From: Tenebrio molitor
Taxonomy: Eukaryota; Arthropoda; Insecta; Coleoptera; Tenebrionidae
Length of the DNA: 64,000 nt
Direction: 5' to 3'
NCBI RefSeq assembly: GCF_963966145.1
Contig: NC_091049.1
Coordinates: 5,952,001 to 6,016,000 of the forward strand
Shown: positions 54,217 through 64,000 of the stretch, piece by piece
Layout of the letters: each line of letters begins with the position of its first letter
Numbering within the stretch: position 1 is the stretch's first letter
Notes under the pieces: model-generated
Told to the model about the DNA's origin: nothing
What the model saw: the letters and a program-made list of their open reading frames with translations, nothing else
Database searches by the model: none
Position numbers and translations under genes: made by a program

Positions 54217-55970
54217 ACATTTACGAAATTCGCATCGAAAATGGTGTTCACGGATAAATCCGACGCTACTGTGAGTTTAACAAAACTTTGCTTCACTTCT
54301 ACCAAAAAAACCACCACCGACAGGGCGCAACCGACCATCAGCAACACAAACACTCCACTCAAATCGTCCAGATCGACAATTCTGACCGCATCCTTCTCCT
54401 TAACGACCCGTTTGTTCAAGTACAAACTGGAAATCGTGTTGAACTTGCTCCCCAGACCTTTCTCCTGGATCTCTCTGATGTGCGCGTCGATTTTTGTCTT
54501 GAGGTGAAACCTCGGCCGTACCAGAAACGCTTTGTACGAAGTCGTCATCTGAAAAGTACGCTTTGAATGGTAACCAGAAACGAACACACCAACCCTCACT
54601 TTGATTTTCTCCACGTTTTGGGGGTTTTTCACGTAGTGCAAGTGCAACGAAGTCAGTACGACCGCGTAGTCCGCATCGTCGAAGAATTCCGTGAGCAATT
54701 GGACACCTCTGGTGTAGGTGGGGGTGATTTTGCGCAACAGGAGGTTCTTCAGGTCGTCGTCGACTTGGTCGGTTAGGAGAGGGTTGCATCGCAGGGGCGT
54801 GTCGCTGCTGGCGAAGTCTTCCACCGTTGCGATTTTCGGTTCGTAGTTGGGTTTGGTGAAGACGCCGTTCAGCACGCTCAAGTAGAAGGAGTCGACCAGC
54901 ATGGCGAAGACGAGCGCCGAAAAGAGGAAGACTCTCTGGTGGGGTTTGTCGGGGTGTTTGGGGACGCACATTTGTATCAGGATTCTGTAAGAGAGGAAAA
55001 AACAGCGAACGAGAGATTTGTTGGTGGAGGTGCGAATCGCCAGTCCCCACAGGAACAGCGTGCAGATCAAAAGTATCGCGGTTGGAGGGGTGAACTTGAA
55101 GAATTCTCTCCACTTGGGGGTGATTTTTCGGGGGGGTAAGAGCAGGACAGTGTCGTCGGACGACACGTGCGTCGAGAAGAGACTTTGGTCGACGAATTGT
55201 CCTTGGAAATATCCGAAGCCACCGATGAATACGGCCGCATCCTCCGCCTCCATTGCTCTGGTGAAATTGAATTCGGGTTCTCTCAGCATCGTTCGAGTCA
55301 GGTCCGTTTTACCCTCGGTGTACTCGAAAGGGGCCCCCATCACGTTCGACAGCTCGTTCGCGTACAAAATAAATATTCCAGGGTCGGTCCGGTTCGAAGG
55401 ATCTTTGACATTTATGGATGACCTCGACCAGTTGATCCTCACCGGGCAGTGGAGTTTTTGGGGGATTTTGTCGGAGAAACCGTGCGTGAAGTTGGCAGGA
55501 GTGACCCTCACGTCCCTACAACTGTCGTAGGGGTACCAAGTGTAGAAGGAGTCGTCGGTCGCGACAACCACGTTGTACACATCGCGTTTCCACAAAAAAC
55601 GGAAGTAACTTGCGATTTGTGACAAGTTCGCTGCTTCGACAACCACAAGATATTTTCCGTGGACGTTCAGGTTGTCTTCAGACATCAGATTCGCAATTGT
55701 TTTGGTGAAATCGTCGTAGTCGTGGTCGACTATCACGTAATCGTAGTCTCTCGGATCGTGATTTTTTTCCGGAGACAGTTTTCGATAGTTCTTGATCAGT
55801 TTTGGGTCAGGCGAGTCGAAAAGGGTGTCGCAGTTTGCGAAAGATGTGCTCGTCGCGAATGTTGTTTCGTCGAAGTGTGTCAAGAAATCTTTGACGCTTT
55901 GACACTTCGACAATTCGGAATTGACGGTGGCGAGCAACGAAAAGAAGTAAACTCGCGTCGGCAGCGACAT
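54204..55970 (-). CDS. divergent insect ionotropic receptor (IR), intronless
   Basis: Single frame from ATG 55970 to TAG at 54204, 588 aa. I chose the second Met because MSLPTRVYFFSLLATVNSEL gives a signal peptide aligned with the paralogues. An upstream Met would add 15 polar residues. After the extracellular ligand-binding part (FYTWYPYDSCRDVRV, DPGIFILYANELSNVMGAPF) comes WREFFKFTPPTAILLICTLF, the first membrane helix (about residue 305 on). A second helix follows in VFLFSALVFAMLVDSFYLS, then LNGVFTKPNYEPKIATVEDF, the conserved stretch after the pore helix in IRs, and the last helix GVFVLLMVGCALSVVVFLVE. Insect IRs are variant glutamate receptors acting as ligand-gated cation channels in chemosensory neurons. 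The last residues NVKRH and the stop come from a dispersed repeat. It lies inside a SIK intron on the opposite strand. Confidence 0.85.
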   Translation of the reverse strand: MSLPTRVYFFSLLATVNSELSKCQSVKDFLTHFDETTFATSTSFANCDTLFDSPDPKLIKNYRKLSPEKNHDPRDYDYVIVDHDYDDFTKTIANLMSEDNLNVHGKYLVVVEAANLSQIASYFRFLWKRDVYNVVVATDDSFYTWYPYDSCRDVRVTPANFTHGFSDKIPQKLHCPVRINWSRSSINVKDPSNRTDPGIFILYANELSNVMGAPFEYTEGKTDLTRTMLREPEFNFTRAMEAEDAAVFIGGFGYFQGQFVDQSLFSTHVSSDDTVLLLPPRKITPKWREFFKFTPPTAILLICTLFLWGLAIRTSTNKSLVRCFFLSYRILIQMCVPKHPDKPHQRVFLFSALVFAMLVDSFYLSVLNGVFTKPNYEPKIATVEDFASSDTPLRCNPLLTDQVDDDLKNLLLRKITPTYTRGVQLLTEFFDDADYAVVLTSLHLHYVKNPQNVEKIKVRVGVFVSGYHSKRTFQMTTSYKAFLVRPRFHLKTKIDAHIREIQEKGLGSKFNTISSLYLNKRVVKEKDAVRIVDLDDLSGVFVLLMVGCALSVVVFLVEVKQSFVKLTVASDLSVNTIFDANFVNVKRH

Positions 55971-56770
55971 TTTCGTAATGTGAGTTTTTTTTTGGGACGG
56001 TCGTTGCGGTGACATATTTGGGAAAATTATTTCGATTTTGACGTTATTATGTCGGTTATTTATTCATATGCGATTGTTGGGACGAATTGGGTGGGCGGTG
56101 GGATGAGAATTAAGTGAAATTTTCAAGTGAATTCGCAGTGGCGAAAGTAGACGAAACTGGACGTTTCCAGTATCGGTTGAAATAAATTTGCGAGTTTTCC
56201 CCTCACGGCTGGGAATAAAGTGGACGGAGTCCTCGATCGTTATGTCCGTTTTAGTTTTCGTAACAGTCAAATGTGACCGTTTAAATGTATTATTCATTTA
56301 TTTGGGACAACTTTTCGGGTTGTCGCTGATGAATAATAAATCCACGCGACAAAACGATTTACGCAAACGAGAAAAAAATTGACGTTATTTATCTGGATCG
56401 GTATGAAGGTGGTGCTACATGTTTGTCGGGGGATTATTTAATTGTTGCAGTTGTTACGTTTTTTTATCTACGATACTGTAAAAAGTAGGCACTTTTTGAA
56501 CTAAAAATCGTTGTCAAAATTGTCGTTTAGTGAACTGGCGGAATCGTGCCATAAAACTTTTAGTGCACGCTTTAATGGCACAGAACTGTCAGAATACAAC
56601 AATACAATTTGTTGGAAACATTGTTTAGAAGTAGGTTGCTAAACGACGTGGTTCTCAAACGACTTTGGTTATTCATAAAATGTTGAGTCAATGATAATTA
56701 TTTTATACAAATTTATGTTAAAACCGGTGCGATGATCTCACGATCGTAGATAAAAAATTGTAAGACAAAC

Positions 56771-56872
56771 GTGTAAAAAGTTCCTTTGTTGCACTCACAT
56801 CCTTTAAAATACTCCCTCGTACCTCGGTCGTCTTTTAAACGCGTTCGTGCAATAAAGGATAACTTTTTACAC
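56771..56872. repeat. palindrome with CpG-rich centre
   Basis: Arms GTGTAAAAAGTTCCTTTGTT/GCAC and GTGCAATAAAGGATAACTTTTTACAC are inverted. Inside, CTTTTAAA-type words flank a CTCCCTCGTACCTCGGTCGTC centre. Same design as the palindromes at 2.73, 13.22 and 22.78 kb. Confidence 0.6.
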
Positions 56873-56879
56873 TTACATC

Positions 56880-57835
56880 GTCCACCGCAGTCACCGGTTC
56901 ATCTCGAATTTTATACCTGTTCATACAAGTTTGAGTGATAAAATATATAATATACACCTGGTTCGTTGGTTTGTTTTGAGTCACATTTGTCTGTTGAAAT
57001 TTTATACTGCCAAACAAGCATTTAGACCTTGCCGGTGTTGTGACTGAAAGCAAGGATTATGCCAGCGAGAGCTGTTACATAACATTTTTTGCCGAAAATA
57101 AAATTTATTTAGTGAGAATGACGCTCTTTCTTTGTTCATTTCATTTCCCAGGCGAAGGGTCCCGAAAGGTAGTAGTGGAGTCGCGGATTGATTCGTACGA
57201 CCGCAATAACTGTCAAAATAGGAGTGGGTCGGTGGTGTTTTGTGGTTTCGGGTCAAACGTCGTTTGTCTAAATTTTACGAATGCTTTGTCGATGTTGGCG
57301 TCACTTCAAAGTTGACCCACAAGCATCATATTTTTTTTATTATACTTTATTTGTTTTTTCACGTGAACTATTTTACCGTGAGATCAAAAAAAAAAATTAG
57401 AGTTGACTGACCAAAAATTTCAGGTGGCAATTCGTTAAGATTTCAGTTATCAAATATCTGTCTTAAAAGTTAGGTTAGTGATTTTGAGAACGTTGAAATC
57501 TTGATTTTCATAAAGGTGTGAATTATGTGTGACCTGTCGGTTGTAAAGAATTTCCTCACCTAGTGCAATGAAACATTGAGATTTAAAACTCCCGCGCCTT
57601 TATTCAACGGTGAGCACGCAGTTTGTTTATAAATCAATCCAACGATCAATATTCAGAGAGGGGGCTCTCTATTGTCTGAAATCAAGTGAAAAAAAAAAAA
57701 AACAAAAAGCTACGCCGTAAATGACTGCAATACGATCGAATTTTCATAATTGACCAATGAAATCAAAGAACAAATATTGTTTCCAGGATAAAGATTATGT
57801 TTATGTATTACTAACTAGCTCAAACATTGTGCAGA
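56880..57835. other. no gene recognised between IR copies
   Basis: Overlapping short frames on both strands at 57.0-57.3 kb lack coding character. No IR homology noticed here. Confidence 0.35.
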
Positions 57836-57837
57836 AG

Positions 57838-58206
57838 GGTCATGTATCTGTCACAATAGTGTTAATGGTAATGTTAATGTTAGTGTTAGCCAGAATGTTA
57901 ATCTTCAGAACATTGGTGAAACGTTCAACCGTTCACAATAATGGTGATGGTGATGTTGTTAATGTTAGAAACGATGTTAAGAGATCCAGAAAATGTCTGG
58001 TTCTTTAACATCTTCGTTAACATCTACCAATCACCATCGAGAATTTCACGCACGCGCAGGCGCAGTGACAGGTCACACCACGTTGACAGCTGTAAGAGTA
58101 ACATTCCGTTAACATTATTGTGAACACTGGACTACTAACATCACCATTGCCATCTCCACTAACATTATAACATTACCACTAACGTTAACACTATTGTGAC
58201 AGACCC
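57838..58206. repeat. 369-bp foldback element with TAACAT-repeat arms
   Basis: CTGTCACAATAGTGTTAA at the left and TTAACACTATTGTGACAGACCC at the right are inverted ends. Each arm then consists of imperfect hexamer-like repeats: GTTAATGTTAGTG on the left, and CTAACATTATAACATTACCA on the right. The centre (CACGCACGCGCAGGCGCAGTG) is GC-rich. No coding capacity. Confidence 0.7.
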
Positions 58207-59060
58207 ATCATACATGAGGAGCTCCAATCGTATTCTTTACAAAAACTAGAGTAAATGTTCGAAATGTCTGCCTTCAGCTTCCAAACATAATGTTACTCTC
58301 TTCGCTTCATGTTTTCAAATAAATGGTGGCGTTAGAACAATCGCGGCGCTCACGTGTGCACACTTCCCACTTGTAATAAAAAAGTGGTGATTTATACACA
58401 TGTTGCATTAACAACTATAGCTCGAAAGTCTTCAGCATGTTCTTATCGTCGAACTGTGTAATTTTTCGTCCAAATTCGAAGCTCTTATGCAATCTTTTTT
58501 CGTTCCTGCAATAAAAAGAATTGTCAATTTCTTTGTGCGGTATTTGAAAAAAAATTCGAAGAATGTCTTTGATTTTTATTGAGAATTTTTTCATCTCGAG
58601 TCCCACTGTGTCGATTTGGATGGTATTTTAATAATGAATTCGTGTCACATTATTAGTCGAGATGTTTCTGGTAAATATCATCAGATTTAAACACAATTTA
58701 AAATGTTTTTCAATAGAACGAAAAACGTTCAACTGTGGCGTTATTGCAATTTATTCCATGTTAATAGATTCGATGTAGATTTAGTCGTACACGACTACAT
58801 TTCAGTCATTAATAAATAATAAATAACTCTTAACAAGGCGAGAATTAGTAGTGCGAATTGTTCGCACTGTATTGGGACAACAATAAAATGTTATGTATTG
58901 TTTTATGGTGATCTTGAGTGGAAACAGAAAAGAGACTGTGTTAGAAATAAAATTATTAAGAAACTACAAAAGAATTGAAGAGTTGAGGTTTGTCAGTGAC
59001 AGGAATTACAATTAGCTCATTGTAGATCGCGATTTTGTCAATTTCGAGAACACCGTTTCA

Positions 59061-59921
59061 TATAAAAGGTGATCAACAAGAAAATAAATTAATCAATCAT
59101 CTTTCGTTTTATCCAAACGTCTTTCTTAGCTTGATCGTACACATATGTATACTCGCTGTACAGGGTGTTATTGAAAGTTGTACAGATATTTTAACCACGA
59201 GCTACTGGCTTCATGTAGAACTCGGAAAAAATATCAAAAAAATTCTATGTCAAAAAATAAAATGACATTTTTTTTGAGCTACAATTTTTTTAAATTGCTT
59301 TTAGTTTTCTACGTTGTCCTACAACCCCGTAGATAAATAAATGTCATTTTATTTTTTGACATAGAATTTTTTAGATATTTTTTCCGAGTTCTACATGAAG
59401 CCAGTAGCTCCTGGTTAAAATATCTGTACAACTTTCAATAACACCCTGTACACAGTCGTTTTATTGGTTACTTACCTGTAGAAAAATCTATTATTAATTA
59501 ATTAATTGTAAATAATTAATCTTTTATCTTCAATGGTAAAATCCATTTTACCACTTATTCTGGGATAATTGTTGCTTACATTTACAGGAAACACCTGTAA
59601 ACTTTGCCGAAATCTAAAACTTTTTTCAAGGTTAACGACAACACCGTTGCTTTAAAATTGACGTTTGTTTGACATTTCACTGAAAAATCTGCTTACCAGT
59701 GGTGTCACGTTTGTCAATAAAGCTGGTAAATTACCCATTCTTACCAATACCAAATGTTGCTCTTGTTTATTTTATAAACTTTCTCCAATATCAAATATTA
59801 ATAAAATGCGCAATTATAATTCCAACGTCCAAAATTCATGAGGTAGGATAAATACACCACAAATTGTCTACGCTCATGCATTGAACGCTTATTTCCGCTA
59901 CGACATGACCCATAGTACATA
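59061..59921. mobile_element. second copy of the 46.2-kb TA-flanked element, truncated, inside the IR pseudogene
   Basis: GTGATCAACAAGAAAATAAA at the left matches the left end of the 46231-47653 element. From about 59520 to 59910 the match to 47180-47610 is extended: AATGGTAAAATCCATTTTAC, GGGATAATTGTTGCTTACA, TATAATTCCAACGTC and AAATTGTCTACGC. The transposase-bearing middle is deleted, and the last 40 bp with the right TIR are missing. A foldback MITE is inserted at 59159. Confidence 0.7.
59159..59450. mobile_element. foldback MITE, TACAGGGTGT family, short form
   Basis: TACAGGGTGTTATTGAAAGT and ACTTTCAATAACACCCTGTA form the ends, and the arms run about 110 bp (GAGCTACTGGCTTCATGTAG, AACTCGGAAAAAATATC, ATGACATTT). 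TA duplicates flank the element. The 46.2-kb relative provides an empty-site comparison at CTTGCTG..CACTCGTTTTGTTGG. Confidence 0.8.
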
Positions 59922-60587
59922 TACACTTGGTACCCTTACGAAAGACGTGAAGTGGTACCAAATCCATCATACCAACTTGATGTAAAGTTTTGCAAACAAA
60001 ATCCCTAAGAAACTCGGGTGATCTTTTAAAATGAACTGGTTTCCCGTCATCGTCTATGGTTGTCTAAGACGCCTTCATCAAGGCATATCTTGGGAAGTCT
60101 TTTACTTTACCTAGAGTTACGTATAAGGAAAAGTACACAAATGCTGTTGGTGGATTTTTCTACCTTCTTGTAAAACAAGAGAGCATCCAGGCCGGTTTCA
60201 TTTCTATGGAGTAATGATACAGAATTACTTTATCGATTCTATTTTATATATCACCCACTTATTATAATCATTATTATTATTTAGATTTATTTTTGACGCC
60301 TGTTGCAAATGTTTCCGTATTTTGACCGTATTCGTACGAACTCGTGGCACATCATTCTTTCTGGCCGTTAATAAATAATGGATAAATGAGAGAAAATTGG
60401 GATAGTTTGTGTGTATTGAGCCTAAAAAATGACGCGTTTTCGTTCGACATTCTGTATGTGGGGACACGTTAATTGATGGATTCGTCCCGTCGGGACAGCG
60501 CACGATAAAAGCACTTGAAAAGGGAGAAATTACGACGAATTGTCCCCATTGTGTCAGCATCGCCATCAAACTCTTGGGTTACAAGCG

Positions 60588-62354
60588 ATGAAGGTTTATT
60601 TTCTTGTGTTAATTGTCTTAACCGCTTGCGGATCGATCAAATCGCGTCTCCCGATCTCGAAAAACAAAGAGAATTACTTGGAGAACGTTTTCGAAACCTC
60701 CGAAGACATCACGGTCGCCACGAGTACGACTTTCCAAGATTGCGACAACATTTTCCAAATTCCTAATCCCAAATTGTTGAGGAACTACAAGAGAGTCGAA
60801 CAGTTGAGGGTCGACACTGACAGGAATTACAATTATGTGATTGTCGACGGTGGTTATGTAGATTTCCAGAACACAGTCTCCAATTTGTTGAAAGAGAAGA
60901 ACTTGAGAGTCGGTGGGAAATATTTGATTAGAATTGTAAAACATCCAGGGGAGCTCGAGATGGAATTGTTTTTTGGTTTGTTGTGGAAATACGAAGTGTA
61001 CAACGTCGTGATCGAGAGGGATCAACAGTTTTACACTTGGTACCCTTACGAGAGGTGGGGAGAGATGACAGTTCGTCGTACCAACCTGACGCGAGCTTTT
61101 GCGAACAAAATCCCCAAGAAACTCGACTGCACTTGGAAGGTCGACTGGTCACCGTCTTCGATCATCGTGAAGAATGCTCACAACGACACAGATCCTGGAA
61201 TTTTTATTTTGTATATGAACGAAATCGCGAAACGGATGGGAGTGTCTCTTCAATACTCCAAAACCGATGATGGCTTGATGTCCAAATTGAAACGAATCAG
61301 ACCCTTCGATCTGGGTCAAGCAATGGACGAAGGAAATTTCACCGTTGCCGTTGGTGGCTTCTCGTATTTTTTCGGACTGATGAATCTCACCACCACGGAA
61401 CAGACCACTTACATAGCACCTTTGGAAGAATTCATGATCGTTCCGCCGCGAAGGACCAAACCGAGATGGAGAGAATTCTTCAGATTTGACACCACTTCGG
61501 CGATCCTCTTCACCGCAACGGTCTTAGGGTGCGGTGTGTTGATTTGTCTGGTGGCAAAACTTCCGCCCGTGCAGTCGCTCCTCTTGTCTTTTCAAATGTT
61601 CATCCAGCTGACGATCCCCCTGACACCGAAGAGATTGTCCAGCAAGGTTTTTTTCTGTTTTTTGTTGGTCTCTTCCATGTTGATCAACAGTTTGTACCAA
61701 AGCACCTTGAGCGGAGTTTTCACCGAACCGAGTTACGAATCGAAGATCACAAGCTTCAACGACTTCGCCACCACAGATATCCCTTTCGAGTGTCCCGCGG
61801 CCTTTTGTTCGACGCTGTTGTCGCTTTTCACTCCAAACACCAAAAGCCTGATCGAGAAGAAGACGAAGGCCTCGAAACGGTCAAGTTTGAACGAAATCTT
61901 GTACTTCTTGAATCGAAGCGATCACGCGTTTTTGTCGTCGTCTGTTCACCTGAACTTCGTGAAGAACGTGGCCGCTTTGGGGAAGATTCGAGTACTGTCG
62001 CCTCCAGACTCGACGATTTTGAACTGATCGAATCTGTTGCAGTTGATGGCGAGCTACTCTTTTCTGTTGTTGCCACGCAGATCCCATCTCAAGCAAAGGA
62101 TCGACTTTCACATTAGAGACATCGAGGAGAAGGGTCTCAGGTTGAAGTTCGAAGCGATTTCTAGTTTGTTTTTGGACAAGGGGGTTTTGGAGGAGAAGGA
62201 GAGGGTCACAGTTTTGAAAGTTGACGATTTGCAAGGAGTTTTCCTTTTGTGGATGTTCGGGTGCGCTCTGTCGAGTGTGGCTTTTTTGGGGGAGTTGGTC
62301 ACGAAAGCGACCACGAAGGTCTATGTTGGGGGAGGAGGAGAAGGTTTTAAATAA
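60588..62354 (+). pseudogene. divergent ionotropic receptor gene with one in-frame stop (codon 480 of 588)
   Basis: The frame from ATG 60588 (MKVYFLVLIVLTACGSIKS, signal peptide) is open for 479 codons to TGA at 62025-62027. It then continues in the same frame to TAA at 62354, the C-terminal part including HIRDIEEKGLRLKFEAISSL and a last membrane helix (VFLLWMFGCALSSVAFLGEL). Counting the stop codon as one residue, the length is 588, the same as the minus-strand paralogue. Landmarks: FYTWYPYERWGEMTVRR, DPGIFILYMNEIAKRMGVSL, WREFFRFDTTSAILFTATV, MLINSLYQSTLSGVF. I see no frameshift. It could be a recent pseudogene, a read-through gene as reported for Drosophila Ir75a, or a sequencing error. 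Confidence 0.8.
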
Positions 62355-62629
62355 GAATTTGTCTGCTTGTCTGGACCGTCATTTTGTGTATCGGGTGTAA
62401 CAATTAGAACAAAGTGAAGAGTGATGTTTTGTTTGTAAAAATCAATGGTTTGGGGGGTCGACCAGACAATTTATTGGAGTAATAAACTATATCAGTAGTC
62501 CCGGGAGAATTAAAACCCAATCAGTTTATCGAATTTTTTTGTTCAAGTCCCTAATGTATGGCCGTAAAAGTTTGGCGTGTTTTCTTCGAGTGGAATCACT
62601 TCTTGAATTTTCTTCAAATGGTAATGACA

Positions 62630-62775
62630 AATTGTTTTTCTTCTTTTCCAACCAGCATCAGAGAATTTAAGATACAACCGAAAGTATATTGTTTTGTGTT
62701 GATTGCTTTGGCTTTTGGGGGAATTTGGTTTCTCCGGTACCAAACGAGTTTCGTAGGAGAATTTGCAATAAGTCT
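62630..62775 (+). pseudogene. IR 5'-end fragment (signal-peptide region only)
   Basis: AAAGTATATTGTTTTGTGTTGATTGCTTTGGC encodes KVYCFVLIALAFGG, resembling the signal peptides of the neighbouring IR genes. The upstream GACAAATTGTTTTTCTTCTT and CATCAGAG words resemble their 5' flanks. The start ATG is lost (CCGAAAG) and no IR sequence follows. It lies between two full-length copies. Confidence 0.5.
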
Positions 62776-63036
62776 TTCTTTTGTGGATGTCTGTCGGCTG
62801 TAATATTTCGTGAGGAGTTGGTTTAACAACTATTAGGGAATAATTTCGTTGAAAGGTTTGGTTTTGTAGAAAACCGTTTTCAAGAGAGTTATTTTTATCT
62901 AATGTTTCTGACACGACATATTTCCAAATGGGACCAACTTTGCATCATCAATGAATAATAAATCTATTTCGAAAAGGACAAATTATTACAAATTGTTCTA
63001 TTCTGTTTCGGCCACCACCAAAGTCTCAGCTTACAA

Positions 63037-64000
63037 ATGCCGAAGATTTATTTGGTTGCGTTAATTGCCTTGGTCACTTCAGAATGGACAAAATCAAGTC
63101 TCTTGATCGAGAACGAGAAAGAGAATTGTCTGAAAGGAATATTTAACATCGACGAAGATGTAACATTTGCGACAAGCACAACTTTCCAAAATGACGACTT
63201 TATTTTTGAAATTTCCAACCCGAAATTGATACGGAACTACAAGGGAGGGGAACAGTTAAGCAGCAAGAATGACAGAAACTACAATTACGTCATCATAGAT
63301 GGCGACTATGTTGATTTTAAGAACACCATTTCTAATTTGTTGAAAGAAAACAATTTGAAAGTCAACGGAAAATATTTGATCAAAATGAAAAATAATCTAG
63401 AGGAGTTTGAGATGCGATTGTTTTTTGGTTTGTTGTGGAAATACGAAGTGTACAATGTCGTGATCGAGACCGATCACCAGTTTTACACTTGGTACCCTTA
63501 CGAGAGGTGGGGAGAAATGACAGTTCGTCGTACCAACCTGACGCAAGGTTTTGCAAATAAAATCCCCAAAAAGCTCAATTGTACTTTGAGGATCGACTGG
63601 ACATCATCCTCTACGGTCGTCAAGAATGCTCACAATGAAACAGATCCTGGAATTTTTATTTTGTACGTTAACGAAATAGCAAAAAGAATGGGAGTGTCTC
63701 CTCAGTATTCAAAAACAGGCGCTGGATTTTTAAACAGATACAGAGCAAATCACTCTTTCGAATTTGACAAAGCGATGGAGGAAAACAACGTCACTGTCGC
63801 TGTCGGTAGCTATACTTATTTTTTTGGAGTAATAAACCTGACCTACACAAGGCAAAGTTCTTACCTGGCACCTCTGGAACAACTCTTGATTTTACCACCG
63901 AGACATACCAAACCGAGATGGAGAGAATTCTTCAAGTTTGACACTTGGACAGCGATCTTTATCACAACAGTGATGTTGGGATGTGGATTATTGATAAATC
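63037..64000 (+). CDS. divergent ionotropic receptor, partial (runs off right edge)
   Basis: An open frame from ATG 63037 (MPKIYLVALIALVTSEWTKS) continues without a stop for 321 codons to the window end. It aligns along its whole length with the plus-strand IR at 60.6 kb and shares FYTWYPYERWGEMTVRR, NAHNETDPGIFILYVNEIAK and PRHTKPRWREFFKFD before the first membrane helix. The predicted signal peptide ends near residue 16-20. N-glycosylation sites (NLT, NET, NHS, NVT) are frequent. Head-to-tail arrangement with the 60.6-kb copy indicates tandem duplication. Confidence 0.85.
   Translation, partial: MPKIYLVALIALVTSEWTKSSLLIENEKENCLKGIFNIDEDVTFATSTTFQNDDFIFEISNPKLIRNYKGGEQLSSKNDRNYNYVIIDGDYVDFKNTISNLLKENNLKVNGKYLIKMKNNLEEFEMRLFFGLLWKYEVYNVVIETDHQFYTWYPYERWGEMTVRRTNLTQGFANKIPKKLNCTLRIDWTSSSTVVKNAHNETDPGIFILYVNEIAKRMGVSPQYSKTGAGFLNRYRANHSFEFDKAMEENNVTVAVGSYTYFFGVINLTYTRQSSYLAPLEQLLILPPRHTKPRWREFFKFDTWTAIFITTVMLGCGLLIN

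Larger units (their letters stand above)
58945..60130 (+). pseudogene. IR pseudogene fragment, split by a transposon
   Basis: 58945-59060 (AAACTACAAAAGAATTGAAG, GTGACAGGAATTACAATTAG, AGAACACCGTTTC) matches the plus-strand IR gene at about 60780-60880. 59922-60130 (TACACTTGGTACCCTTACGA, AACAAAATCCCTAAGAAACT, then a weaker match) corresponds to about 61032-61200 of that gene. Frames are broken by stops. About 150 bases of IR sequence between the two parts are missing, and an element of about 860 bp sits between them. Both termini of the gene are absent. Confidence 0.8.

Noticed and set aside
54400..55139. Other long frames over the minus-strand IR gene (237 codons minus, 170 codons plus)
   Set aside because: The 588-codon frame contains the membrane helices and matches the two paralogues. 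The others are shadows.
57838..58206. Telomere-like or CRISPR-like array
   Set aside because: The units are irregular, arranged as mirrored arms and not direct repeats with spacers, and the insect telomere unit TTAGG is absent.
62037..62354. Separate 105-codon gene at the 3' end of the plus-strand IR
   Set aside because: It is the in-frame continuation of the IR after the TGA and aligns with the C-terminus of the paralogues.

Overview
The window looks like a nuclear genome segment from an insect, and I would guess a beetle. The evidence is intron-rich animal genes with GT-AG introns, a divergent insect ionotropic-receptor (IR) family, AT-rich introns, and many mariner, P and pogo relics and TA-flanked MITEs. 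I did no database search. All exon joins were derived by hand from splice sites and reading-frame phase.

Layout. 1-6.9 kb is a repeat field holding relics of a pogo/Tigger-like and a mariner-like transposase, a SINE-like piece and two TIR MITEs. 6.93-7.33 kb (minus) is the first coding exon of an unrecognised gene that continues to the left. 7.98-8.91 kb (minus) is a four-exon TMEM248-like membrane protein gene. 9.76-26.84 kb (minus) is a complete 15-exon USP32 deubiquitinase gene of 1611 codons. Its introns hold a P-superfamily element with a THAP relic, a mariner relic, MITEs and palindromes. USP32 is head-to-head with a seven-exon PIP4K2 gene at 27.20-29.68 kb (plus). A MITE cluster then separates PIP4K2 from a convergent ten-exon TEX10/IPI1-like gene at 31.76-34.13 kb (minus). 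35.18-35.70 kb (minus) is a single-exon gene for a 174-aa protein that I do not recognise.

38.66 kb to the right edge is a salt-inducible kinase (SIK) gene (plus). Its first four coding exons lie at 38.66 and 51.29-51.87 kb. The rest of the kinase is not found before 64 kb. Its 12.5-kb first intron is a graveyard of mariner fragments, foldback elements, a TA-flanked element and a non-LTR retrotransposon relic. The next intron (over 12 kb) carries a cluster of intronless divergent IR genes: one on minus (54.2-56.0 kb), one on plus with a single in-frame stop (60.6-62.4 kb), one on plus running off the edge (63.0 kb onward), and at least two IR pseudogene fragments.

The housekeeping genes serve ubiquitin removal, phosphoinositide signalling, ribosome biogenesis and LKB1/SIK signalling. 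I see no operon-like functional link between them beyond the shared USP32/PIP4K2 promoter interval. The most notable points are the chemoreceptor-type cluster inside a kinase intron, the full-length IR with one in-frame stop, and the layered transposon insertions that can be ordered relative to one another.
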